The position numbers and the translations under genes are program-made. Below are positions 1-11,090 of a DNA stretch of 20,562 bases, one piece after another. The stretch spans positions 348,625 through 369,186 of the forward strand of contig NAOQ01000003.1 in assembly GCA_002751075.1 (NCBI GenBank), given 5' to 3'. Source of the stretch: Ichthyophonus hoferi. Lineage: Eukaryota; Opisthokonta; Ichthyosporea; Ichthyophonida; Ichthyophonidae. The notes beneath the pieces were generated by a model. It had not been told where the DNA came from, ran no database searches, and worked only from the letters and a program-made list of their open reading frames with translations. Position 1 is the stretch's first letter, and each line of letters opens with the position of its first letter.

Positions 1-88
1 CTATACTATATTATACTATACTATATTATACTATACTATACTATACTATACTATACTATATTATACTATACTATATATTATACTCATG
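1..88. repeat. (CTATA)n microsatellite
   Basis: The first 88 bases are an almost pure pentanucleotide/decanucleotide array alternating CTATA with TTATA. The same motif, or its complement TATAG, recurs in bulk at 1238-1440 and 2170-2580, so this is a family of local simple-sequence expansions rather than one locus. The array is cut by the window edge. Confidence 0.9.
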
Positions 89-168
89 CCCTTTCATTAT
101 TTTTTATCGTGACCTATACCCTATAGCCTGTCCCTAATTTCTAATAGGTAATTATACATCTTTACTAG

Positions 169-270
169 GTGAGGCGGAACTCGATGGTTGGATGTCTGCT
201 GAGGCTGAAAGGGTTGGTCTTATCTCTACATCTTCTATTTATAGATACCAATCAAATCATTTATATTTAT
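169..270 (+). CDS. candidate upstream coding exon (unassigned)
   Basis: After a possible acceptor (tttactag) one frame reads EAELDGWMSAEAERVGLIST and continues to a possible donor (gtatac) at 271. The stretch is richer in G and C than its surroundings, and its composition is acidic and helical, unlike the simple repeats around it. It lies on the same strand as the gene whose clear exons begin at 913 and could be an earlier exon of that gene. Its end phase (1) does not match the start phase (0) of the 913 exon, so at least one more exon would be needed between them. This is inference from composition and splice-site shape only. Confidence 0.25.
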
Positions 271-912
271 GTATACCCCAATCTAATTAATTATATATAA
301 TATTATCCACTTATATCTTGGTATATTTATAACCCTACCTCTTTCCTTTTCAATTTTGTACCAATCAAATCACACGAATATGTCGTCATTATAGCGTCAT
401 GATCACGTGATATTCCGAAAAGACAAGGAAAAATCTATTAAGTCCAACTTTCATTTGCTATTTCCTAATTAAAACTTCAATAAGCAGGTAAATACGTACG
501 ACACTCTAGACGACTACCTATTCTTATTCTTTCTTTCTCTTGTACCTTCCTTTTCCTTTTTTATATTTTATTGTTCTTTACAGCTAGGTAGCGGGCAAAT
601 AGTTACATAAATTTACGTGTATTGTAACAATACATACCATATACCATATACTATATACCATATACTACATAGCATATACCATGTACTATATACCTTATAC
701 TGTATACCATATATCATGTACCATGTACTATATATACATCCTATACTATAATGTATGTATATATATATGTAAATGTGTGTCTGTATGCAGGGGTATATGT
801 TACGTTTTATAACGCACAACACAACACATCATAAAATAATGTTTTTACATTCTACCTGTTATAATTGTTAAAACGCAATCGGTCCAACTCTATATCCCAT
901 CTATATATACAG
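271..912. other. AT-rich stretch with E-box palindrome, no clear gene
   Basis: No convincing exon is seen here. The 13-mer ACCAATCAAATCA occurs twice (about 247 and 359), each containing a CCAAT box. The perfect palindrome ATCACGTGAT (402-411) carries a CACGTG E-box about 40 bases after the second CCAAT. A degenerate ATACC/ATACT array fills 630-755. This may be intron or a promoter-like stretch, and the sequence cannot decide which. Confidence 0.4.
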
Positions 913-3900
913 ATAAAAGCTCTGCCACGCAAAGCCGATAATGAGCCCTTTAACTACCGTCTGGCCCAGCAGAATGACGATATTTCTATAGTAAGTGATA
1001 GCATTGGTTTAAATTCCAATTGGTGTATATGCACTATATATATATTACGTACGGTAGATTACGTGTTCGATTAGATACTATATTATAGTTGTACTGTATA
1101 CTATATATTATGTACGGTAGATTACGTGTTAGATTAGATACTATATTATAGTTGTACTGTATACTATATATTATGTACGGTAGATTACGAGTTACATTAG
1201 ATACTATATTATAGTTGTACTGTATACTATATATTATGTACTATATACTATGTACTATATACTATGTACTATAAACTATATACTATATACTGTATACTAT
1301 GTATTATATACTATGTACTACCAACTATATACTATATACTATATACTATATACTATGTACTATATCTATATGCTGTATAGTATACTTTATACCATATATA
1401 CACTATAACCTATATGCAATATACCATGTACTTTATGAATTTTGCACTATGGCATCATTTTACCGCTAATCTAACCTCTAACCCAACCAGTTGTACGATT
1501 GGGCATTTGGCGATGATGGCCAAAGTTTCTATCTTTACACAAGTGTAGAGAATAATAGCGCAGTGGCTTTCAGCGGTATATGCCAAAAAATTAATGCTGA
1601 AAATGCTACGTAAGTACTATATGTGGCGAGGATTGGTTGGTGTAAACCGACGGAATAATGGTTTTGAATGCCTTTTATGAATACCACGTTATCCAGCACA
1701 TATTACTATCACGATACATACCACCTCCAGATGAGAGTTTTTGTATAATTATTATTTGACCATATAAGGTGATATGATAGGATAGGATAGGATATGATAT
1801 GATACATTATTACACAACATAATCTTATATTATGTTATATTATATTATACTATACTATATTACACTACACCATAGTATATTATATTTTATTATATTATAT
1901 TGTACTACATTATATTTCACATTATATCATACTATCACATTTTCTGTTAAATAATTATAAAATATTACCTATTCAATCATATATATTCTAGCTATGTCTT
2001 ACCAATAACTCCTTTTATCCAGTGTGGTATCGTCAAACGTCAGCGATGATAGTTCAATAATATTTGACCTTGGACTCGGGGAGATTAGAGAGATACATAC
2101 CAAGATCAACATAACTTCAGGACTATGGCCTATGGAATTAGAGTGTATATTTTTATATAAGGTAGGAGTAGATTGTGGTATGTTATAGTATGATATAGTA
2201 CAGTATAGTATAGTATAGTATAGTTAGTATAGTTTATAGTATAGTATCGTATAGTATAGTCTAGTGTAGTATAATATAACATAGTACAGTATAGTATAGT
2301 ATAGTATAATGTTATATAGTATAGTATAGTCCAGTATAGTATAGTATAACATAGTATAATATGGCACAGTATAGTATAGTATAGTATAGTATAGTATAGT
2401 ATAGTATAGTATAGTATAGTATAGTATAGTATAGTATAGTATAGTATAATAGAGTATAGTATAATATAGTACAGTCTAGTAAAACATAATGTAGAATAGT
2501 ATAGTATATTAGAGTATTGCAGTACAGTATAACATCCTATAATATAGAGTAATACAATATAGTATATTATATTATAATATTGCATACTATAATGTGATAT
2601 GCTATGACGTAGGCGTAGGCTGATGTTGATTATTAGCCTATTCTGACGAGAACACCCAGATCTATAAACTAAATATGTATGTATTGACTATAATATAACT
2701 GACCGTGATTACTTATAATTAAAGGTAATTAAAGATAATTAAGTATAATTTTTATCGTGCAGCAACACCAATGAATAAATGATATTAATTAACTAGTTTA
2801 TAAATCCCCCAATCCGATACCATTAGCGCGATAAAAATGAGCCAATCCCTCTCGAGCTTCCCTTCCACGTGAATCTTGCAGCCTTTGAGTTTCTCGTTCG
2901 TGTTAACATCCAATCAAAGGTAGGATGCCACGTGATATGTATATATTCAATGAGTAATGACTAATTTAATTGATTACTTTTTAATGAAAAGTATAACGCG
3001 TGTTAGCATAAGTAGGCGTGCTTATATATATACGTGTGTGAATGTCTTTTTGTGTATTATATCCTGTACAGTATAGGTAGAAATATAGCTGCTTATACAA
3101 CATACAACATAGGCAAGAATTAGATGTAGTATAAAATTAATTAATTACTTCTTTAATTGACTTTTTCTTTAATTAATGACTTCATTAGTCAATTATTTAA
3201 TATATATATGATCGTATATATTTCATATCCTGTTTGTATCTGTTGATTTTTAAATTGTATCCCATTTTTATATTTATATTTAATTATTAATTCTGATTAT
3301 AAGCAATAAATATGACATTATACGTCAAACTGCATGATTGTTTTTTAAAAAAATAGAAAAAATTATGGTTATTCATTGAGTAATGAATTTCAATTTCTTT
3401 TCAAACATGCGCAAGTGCATATATGTAGAAGTTAAGCTAATGTATATACCTTTTATATTTTATAGGAATATTCCGAGCTGCTGACTGGCGGGAATCTTTG
3501 CCCCGTTCAAAAACGAGTGGTGAAAGCCGTAGATGGTAAGTATGACGTATAGATATAAAAACTATTCTTCTAAAAAAATGTTATTTTTAGTGGTGTATTG
3601 GTGTTGGCTATTAGTATATATACATGTGGTTTTAATAGATAGTTTCTCTATGATTGTTACGTATTTGCTAAATAATACTCAATATTGATTAATAGTAGAT
3701 AACAAATAAATAGAATATAAAAGATATTATAATGGAAATAAATAAATAAATAAGGAATCCTTGTAATGTATTGCACATTTCATTGGTAATTGTAGGCTTT
3801 CTAGTGGGTATACGGTTAAGTATAATAAATCTTAACAATAGAAATTAGTTGTAACTTTCCACACCGATTATATTTTATATTATATTACAAACAACAGTGT

Positions 3901-4614
3901 ATATTAAGTGAACAAAAATAATACTAGTGGTATCATACTGCGCGTGTACCAGCAATGATAGTGTAGTGTAATATAATAAAATATAATGTTATGTAATGTG
4001 ACATAATGTAATATAATGTCATATAGTGTAATTCTAATATAATATAACATAATATAGTATAATATAAAGTAGTGTAGTAATATAATATAATGTAATGAGA
4101 TATAATATAATTAAAATAATGCAATGTAATGTAATAAGGTACTTTACACCGCACTAACAGAACTTATTTATGGAATAGGGTATGATGGAATTATCGACCA
4201 ATTGTGTTCTCACATGAACATCGTAGAGAGAATTAATAATTTAACTTCCTTATATGCCCGTACCATGCAAGGCCATAATGTATGCTTACTGGTTAGAGAT
4301 CTGGAGGTAAGGCTACCATGGTTACCATTGGTTACTCTGTCTGCTTTACTAAGTAGTAATGTTCTTATTGGGCTATGATATAATGGGGTGTATGTTAGGA
4401 TGCTGTATTATATTATATTATATTATATTATATTATATTATATTACATTATATTATATTATATCATATTATATCCTAATACATTATATATATATATTGTA
4501 CAGGAAAGCGATAAAGTGTGTTTGGAATGCAAAGCTGATGACGTCGACTACGCCAATCGCCTGCTAAAAGAGTTTGAAACGGTGTTTTATAGAAATACCA
4601 TTTACACATATTGA
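913..4614 (+). CDS. 3' part of a multi-exon gene, possibly FAAP100/FANCB-like C-terminal region
   Basis: Six exons splice cleanly: 913-990, 1491-1609, 2023-2161, 3466-3535, 4179-4306 and 4504-4614 (TGA). All junctions are GT-AG and all phases agree, giving 214 residues with no internal stop. The gene is partial at the 5' side, since the first exon opens directly after an acceptor. By eye and memory, the pattern of short beta strands around MELECIFLYKEYSELLTGG, followed by GHNVCLLVRDLEESDKVCLE and a final helix, resembles the C-terminal beta-sandwich and alpha/beta region of FAAP100. FAAP100 and FANCB are structurally similar Fanconi core-complex subunits that support FANCL in ubiquitinating FANCD2/FANCI after DNA crosslinks. 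The protein shows no signal peptide, membrane segment or catalytic motif. The family call is tentative; the gene structure is solid. Introns carry large simple repeats (see separate entries). An AATAAA follows the stop by 68 bases. Confidence 0.7.
1049..1237. repeat. 63-bp minisatellite, three copies, intronic
   Basis: Three consecutive 63-base units start at 1049, 1112 and 1175, each beginning GTACGGTAGATTACG. Units 1 and 2 differ at one base, and unit 3 differs from unit 2 at two. The array passes directly into degenerate (TATAC)n at 1238. It lies in the 991-1490 intron of the first gene. The near identity implies recent expansion. Confidence 0.95.
1238..1440. repeat. degenerate (CTATA/CTATGTA)n tract
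   Basis: A run of ACTATATACTATGTACTATA-type units follows the 63-bp minisatellite within the same intron. The unit drifts between 5 and 12 bases. There is no coding potential beyond repeat-generated frames. Confidence 0.85.
1770..1935. repeat. GATAG then TATAT/ATTAT simple repeats
   Basis: A short (GATAG/GATAT)n run at about 1770-1805 is followed by degenerate (TATAT/TATAC)n to about 1935, within the 1610-2022 intron of the first gene. Confidence 0.7.
2170..2580. repeat. (TATAG)n array, intronic
   Basis: About 400 bases of TATAG pentamers, purest at about 2365-2455, lie directly after the donor of the third identified exon. Because the unit is 5 bases, the minus strand reads as an uninterrupted Ile-Leu-Tyr-Tyr-Thr frame. 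That frame is a by-product of the repeat and is not a gene. Confidence 0.95.
2785..2913 (-). other. antisense open segment in intron, unassigned
   Basis: Inside the 2162-3465 intron is a G+C-richer island. On the minus strand it is open for 42 codons, beginning LDVNTNEKLKGCKIHVEGKL and ending in TAA, with balanced composition unlike the repeats. The frame begins just after an in-frame TGA and no good acceptor is visible. The plus strand has a plausible acceptor and donor around 2883-2918, but an exon there would break the frame of the surrounding gene. It could be a decayed gene fragment, a nested exon or chance. Confidence 0.2.
2842..2935. promoter_or_regulatory. paired CCAAT and CACGTG motifs
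   Basis: CCAAT at 2842 is followed by CCACGTGA at 2865. CCAAT at 2910 is followed by CCACGTGA at 2928. Two copies of the same ordered pair of motifs (an NF-Y-type box, then a bHLH/USF-type E-box) within 94 bases suggest an intronic enhancer or internal promoter. This rests on motif matching only. Confidence 0.3.
3955..4138. repeat. degenerate (TAATG/TAATA)n tract
   Basis: AATGTAATATAATG-type pentamers run just upstream of the 4179 acceptor in the intron of the first gene. They generate an open but meaningless minus-strand frame. Confidence 0.8.
4405..4485. repeat. (TATTA)n array
   Basis: Near-perfect TATTA pentamers lie in the last intron (4307-4503) of the first gene, ending close to the acceptor at 4502-4503. 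Confidence 0.9.
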
Positions 4615-4647
4615 ATGTAGTCTAATATATGCATTATTAGTATTGAT

Positions 4648-4925
4648 AACTGTTTAGAACAGTAAAAATACAGGGTAACAATAATAAACTCTCTTTATTT
4701 TAAGTTTATGTTAAGGTGTTACCATGTCAATGACGCATGTCAGGTGGTGGACTACAGTGTAAACCAAACTAGAGCCCTACCTTGACCACACAGTGGTAAT
4801 TTATACTATTCTAAACGCGTGTGATGCGGTGAGACTGAATTCGGATCAAGCTGCCTACCTAATGTAATATGGTATGCAGGAATTAATTCCAATCTGAATC
4901 ATTATTGCGTAGGTTTGATGGATAA
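4648..4925 (+). repeat. dispersed repeat, copy A
   Basis: This block matches the reverse complement of 13600-13835. Shared landmarks in order are AAATACAGGGTAA, CAATGACGCA, GGACTA-AGTGTAAA, ACCACACA, ATTCTAAAC, GAATTAAT and CGTAGG-TTGAT. By eye the central 100 bases are about 80% identical. Copy A has about 50 extra bases at 4826-4879 that are absent from copy B. No coding frame, tRNA-like head or clear terminal inverted repeat was found, so the class (SINE, MITE or other) is open. It begins about 35 bases after the stop codon of the first gene. Confidence 0.8.
4683..4688 (+). terminator. AATAAA polyadenylation signal
   Basis: A canonical AATAAA lies 68 bases after the TGA at 4612-4614. It falls inside dispersed repeat copy A, so the repeat may have supplied the signal. 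The aligned bases in copy B read differently. Confidence 0.55.
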
Positions 4926-5366
4926 TCTCTGCTATTTGATTAATAACATATCACTAATAAATTGAATATGTTATATTATATGTTAAATAAATAGATAAGA
5001 AATCGTTTTAACGTATTAATCATGTTCTGAAAGAGCGTTCCTGCTATAGAATCAGCAGTGATATAGTTAATCTACCACATTTTGACTTGAAATATAATAC
5101 ATAAAAATAATAGGTTTCCAGTAAATTTGGAATAACACATAGATTTGATATGTATATGCAGAGTGAATGTGTAACATGTGTACGCATAGTATACATATAT
5201 ATTATATATATATATATTATATATATATGTGTACATATTGGGATGGCTTCATTGAAGGTGTGCTCAAGTCAAGACAAAGTACTAAAAAGTTGAATCATAA
5301 TTGGAAAAAAATATTCCCAGTCAGTTTGGTAAAATTAAATTTAAATGCGGCCTGTCGTGTTTTAAT
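4926..5366. other. AT-rich intergenic stretch
   Basis: No supported gene is present. (AT)n runs occupy about 5190-5230. A plus-strand frame of 86 codons crosses 5167-5427 but is largely built from (TATA)n and TATG repeats and lacks splice or family support. Confidence 0.5.
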
Positions 5367-5596
5367 TTATTTATGTAGGCATGTAAGTATGTATATATGT
5401 ATGTATCTCTGTATCCATGTGTCGTAATCTTCACTGATGACAGTAGACTCTGCCCCACTATCCATGAACATGTGATGCTCCTCTTCAACTTCATTTGACT
5501 CTGGACTTGTAGTTATCTCAAAGTTGTCAAAAAGACTTCTTGCTGTGCCCTCGTCACTAGAATCGGATGTGTACTGGACACCTTGCTTCTTCATAC
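5367..5596 (-). CDS. candidate terminal exon encoding an acidic tail
   Basis: After a minus-strand acceptor (tctgtag) at 5597-5598 the frame opens MKKQGVQYTSDSSDEGTARS and continues through acidic, Ser/Thr-rich sequence (PESNEVEEEHH, then DSGAESTVISEDYDT). It then runs into repeat-like IHIY sequence and a TAA at 5367. The first 60 or so codons have balanced composition, very unlike the repeat frames nearby. There is no recognisable domain, and the acidic segment resembles a disordered cytoplasmic or regulatory tail. No matching upstream exon could be joined with confidence, so the gene it belongs to is unknown. Confidence 0.35.
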
Positions 5597-6252
5597 CTAC
5601 AGATTCCAATTTTGTGGTTGTTGCCGTGGTATGTTACGTTTAATTCTTGAGGCAGAATGAGTTTGAGTTTCTTTTATTTTTACCGTCATTACTACTACCT
5701 AACGTACAATTATATTATACTTAACTTTATTGTTATACACTATGTAATCAGGATCCAGACTAAGTCTATGTATACTGGTTATATAGTAGTTAGATTGTGT
5801 CAAGTCAAGTTGATCACATCATTATAGCACATGCATAACCACGTTCCTTTAATAGGAAGCCAAAGTAGCTCTTCTGGAACAAGTTGTCCAATGATTATTC
5901 ATGGGTTACTCAGGATGCTATGTATCTATGTCTTATTATAAAAATCGGTCAGTGACTATCCTAGGAACCATTCATGACTCTATCTGCATATCATATGCGT
6001 CTCATCATCACTATGTGTGTGATCTAAAACCAATGACCAATACTATGAAAAACCACGGTAAATTTACGTTCTAAACTACATTCATTAAACATCTAGTCCT
6101 AATTAACTATAATTAGTGACACCATTGAATTAATTAATTATCATTACTTAATGTCTAACTGCTAATTACCGTTTGAAGCCTCATTTTAAACGCTTCTTAA
6201 CATTTAGAGGCTCAATGCTATATAAACAGTAAGTATTTTTGTACAAGACATC
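5597..6252. other. no supported gene
   Basis: Short open pieces follow acceptor-like sites (for example EAKVALLEQVVQ then a stop, plus strand, from 5856), but none joins to another exon in phase. The rest is AT-rich unique sequence. A TATATAAA motif at 6219-6226 lies 27 bases before the ATG at 6253. Confidence 0.4.
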
Positions 6253-6520
6253 ATGGATTTGTTGGCCAAACACGGTAGGAGCTAAAATACTTTAACATTA
6301 TACAGTGTGTACGTATGTATACTCTAAACCCGAAATCCCAACCTCCCGCAAGATCACCCCTGGTGGTTGTGATAAAGTTATTATATTAAAATACAATAAA
6401 ATTTTAAATCAATTGAAATTATTTGGGAAGATTAATTGGACTGGAATTTTTAATAAATGTTTATTGGCAATTTACACCAATAAAACAAATAATTATTTAC
6501 AATTCAGAAACAGATTTTAA
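6253..6520 (+). CDS. candidate small two-exon ORF (78 codons)
   Basis: ATG at 6253 opens MDLLAKH, with a possible donor after 6274 and an acceptor at 6304-6305. The second exon continues VCTYVYSKPEIPTSRKITP in phase and stays open to TAA at 6520. A TATATAAA box lies 27 bases upstream of the ATG. Only 6306-6375 has coding-like composition; the rest is Asn/Lys/Ile-rich, as expected from AT-rich DNA. The intron would be 31 bases, which is very short. No family is recognised. It may instead be the start of a longer gene that leaves by a donor near 6361. Confidence 0.25.
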
Positions 6521-6755
6521 CTTTCCAAGTATACGTATAACTATGGTTATAGTAATGTAGCTTGGCCAATGATACGAAACACGGACACAGGCTGCAGGGC
6601 TATAAACTATTAAAGGCCAATTAATACATATATTTAATATTAAGATTTTACTAATCATTTCAATCGGTATACCATTATTCAATATTTACTGATAGAGTTA
6701 CTATGACAGATACTAACAATAAGAATAATAAGAATAATAGTAATAGTAGAAGTAG

Positions 6756-7013
6756 TCCATCTGTGACGGTCCCAACAAGAACATAGAACATAATACGCCT
6801 ATAACATCTATAACGAGGTTAACAAGGTCAAAACCTATGAACAGGACCGCATTATCTAGAAATAGCTTGGCTCTGGCTTGCTTCTCGTCTTCCTCACACT
6901 CTCCTCCTGCCCCCAAACGCATGACTAAGAAACTAAAGGTCTTTATTTTATTCGGATATTTCGCATTAGCACTTGCCTTAGCAGTGTGGCTTCTCATCAG
7001 CACTCCTGATTGA
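6756..7013 (+). CDS. candidate exon with C-terminal membrane anchor (strand uncertain)
   Basis: The plus frame following an AG at 6754-6755 is open for 85 codons to TGA at 7011-7013. It is basic and Ser/Pro-rich (SSSSHSPPAPKRMTKKLK), then has about 21 uncharged hydrophobic residues beginning VFILFGYFALALALAVW, ending ISTPD. A basic flank followed by a terminal hydrophobic helix is the layout of a tail-anchored membrane protein. The opposite strand of the same bases is also open for about 96 codons and has its own hydrophobic segment (AVLFIGFDLVNLVIDVIGVL). I favour the plus strand because the stop falls directly after the helix. The acceptor is weak in pyrimidines. Confidence 0.3.
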   Translation, partial: SICDGPNKNIEHNTPITSITRLTRSKPMNRTALSRNSLALACFSSSSHSPPAPKRMTKKLKVFILFGYFALALALAVWLLISTPD

Positions 7014-7078
7014 TTGCTGATTAATTACCATCAGCTTATTGATTCAAGGTGACTGATTCTAGTATTAATTGCTTACAG

Positions 7079-7168
7079 AGGTTCCTAGGTGTGAATCAGT
7101 CTTCTTGTAGTTGTGATGATAGCAACAACATTATTTCATTGGCCAAGGTCCTAGTTAATCAAATATGA
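7079..7168 (+). CDS. candidate short terminal exon
   Basis: A well-shaped acceptor (attgcttacag) precedes a frame reading RFLGVNQSSCSCDDSNNI, then ISLAKVLVNQI and TGA. The composition is unlike the surrounding AT-rich DNA. The exon would be 30 codons. No upstream partner was identified, and the minus strand is also partly open here, so support is weak. Confidence 0.22.
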   Translation, partial: RFLGVNQSSCSCDDSNNIISLAKVLVNQI

Positions 7169-7738
7169 TTTTGATCAACGATCTTGCATCCAATCGCAAT
7201 ACAATACACAAAATACACTATATTATAAATACAATGTACTATATATACAATAATATACACTACATACAATACAAAAGGCATTTGTAATAGAATGAGGGAT
7301 TGTCCTTGAAATATTTTACTATTTTTTGTTGCTTCACATCAACACAAGTGTCTGTCGCAAAAGCAGTTCTGCTGACCTGCAACTGAACAATTTTGGCCTA
7401 GCTTCTCCACACCACACTATCCAAATATACATAGCATACCATACATAACATACTATCTGTTTACCTCTCGCCCTTTATTAATACAAACACTCACCAGCCA
7501 CCATATTACGAACACAACACAACACGCCCGAGGGGATATATAAACATATACATTGCATACATAGATAGATAGCATAGCGTCTCTCCTTTCCTGTAGCTTA
7601 TGTAACTTATACGTATAATTAAGTATGAAGACACTAAGCAAATACCCATTTTCCTAATCAGTCAAACCTATAGCATTACCGCTACCACTACTATAATGAT
7701 ACAAAACACTACTATAGTGATAATATATGCAGTTTTAT
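7169..7738. other. 3' flank and UTR of Cdc42
   Basis: This is AT-rich sequence with ATAC/ACAATA repeats at about 7195-7275. The minus-strand 3' UTR of Cdc42 should occupy the right part, ending near the AATAAA at 7474-7479. No independent gene is supported. Confidence 0.5.
7474..7479 (-). terminator. AATAAA polyadenylation signal for Cdc42
   Basis: The plus strand reads TTTATT, giving AATAAA on the minus strand about 260 bases after the Cdc42 stop codon. It is the nearest canonical signal seen downstream of that gene. Confidence 0.45.
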
Positions 7739-10056
<2,318 letters not shown>

Positions 10057-10257
10057 TGTTTAAACAAACTTCAAAAAAGGAACAGAGATAAAACAACGGT
10101 AAGCCTATATTTAATATAATTATTATGGAAAGAAATATATATTCAGGTCAGCTATATATAAAACACTATCCCCCTTTCTCTCTGGTGAAAATTTATGTGT
10201 ATTTTTCAATTTTCTCCTAAATTTTGGTGCAGTTCCGTGCGACTGTGCCTATAGGAA

Positions 10258-10442
10258 TCTTGATAAGCGAAAAAAATTACCACTGGACTATATAAATTGT
10301 AATATCATATAAATAATGTAATTAATGGAGTTTATTGGATAGTATAATAGTCTTGATTGCCGATAAAATTGGTACTGGATTACTTAAATTATAAAAATAT
10401 TTAAATACGTTAATTCTCATAGTTTATTGGATAGATAGATCT
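10258..10442. repeat. diverged 93-bp tandem duplication
   Basis: Two adjacent units start at 10258 and 10351. Both open TCTTGAT, share a CGA-AAAA-TTACTGGA/GGTACTGGA core and close with AGTTTATTGGATAG. The matches are interspersed with substitutions, so the duplication is old. It lies about 200 bases upstream of the Cdc42 start codon. Confidence 0.65.
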
Positions 10443-11090
10443 TACAAAATATTTTAAAGGTGATGTAGGCCTGGATTATATCGTTTATCTGGTTGGTCGA
10501 TCTAGATATTTGGCAAAGTTTGTTATTGTATTATATCACACCAATGAATAATCTACTCTAATAATATAATATAATAAATATAAATATAATTATTACGAGA
10601 TAATATTATCTATTATCACAACACTATATAGCATAATATTGTAGTAAAATATAGAGTATATATTATTATATAATTTTGTAACCTTATGTACTATCATATT
10701 AGCCCCTTATCAAACGTCACAGACCTGTGCTAGTGTATATAACAAATATTATAGTATTTACATGCATTTAATTACATGCTAAAAAATTATCGTCATAATA
10801 TAATTTATCATTTTTTTCTTTTAAATATTTTTACAACTCTTCTTAATCAAACTAAATATATTAAATATCTTTTGCTATTATTGGTTGAACATTTGTTTGA
10901 GGCAACTTTTCTATATACCCATATACCCCAACGTTGCAAAGCTGTTTAATTAAATAATGAATAATGAAATATAATAAAATATAATAAAATACAATAAAAA
11001 ATGTAATAAATTTTATTATTATTATATTTTATATTTTTATTATTATTATTAACTATATGCCAAAAATTAATTATAAAAATAAATAAAACG

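Noticed and set aside
613-822. 69-codon minus-strand ORF of Tyr/Ile/Trp repeats
   Set aside because: Produced by ATACC/ATACT simple repeats; no splice signals or domain.
2130-2585. 151-codon minus-strand ORF rich in Ile-Leu-Tyr-Tyr-Thr
   Set aside because: It is the translation of the (TATAG)n array; a pentamer without stops gives a five-residue periodic frame. It is also antisense to a real exon at its right-hand start region.
2883-2920. plus-strand cassette exon with acceptor and GTAGGA donor inside the third intron
   Set aside because: 38 bases would shift the frame between two exons that already join in phase 0.
3933-4154. 73-codon minus-strand ORF
   Set aside because: Generated by the TAATG/TAATA tract within an intron of the first gene.
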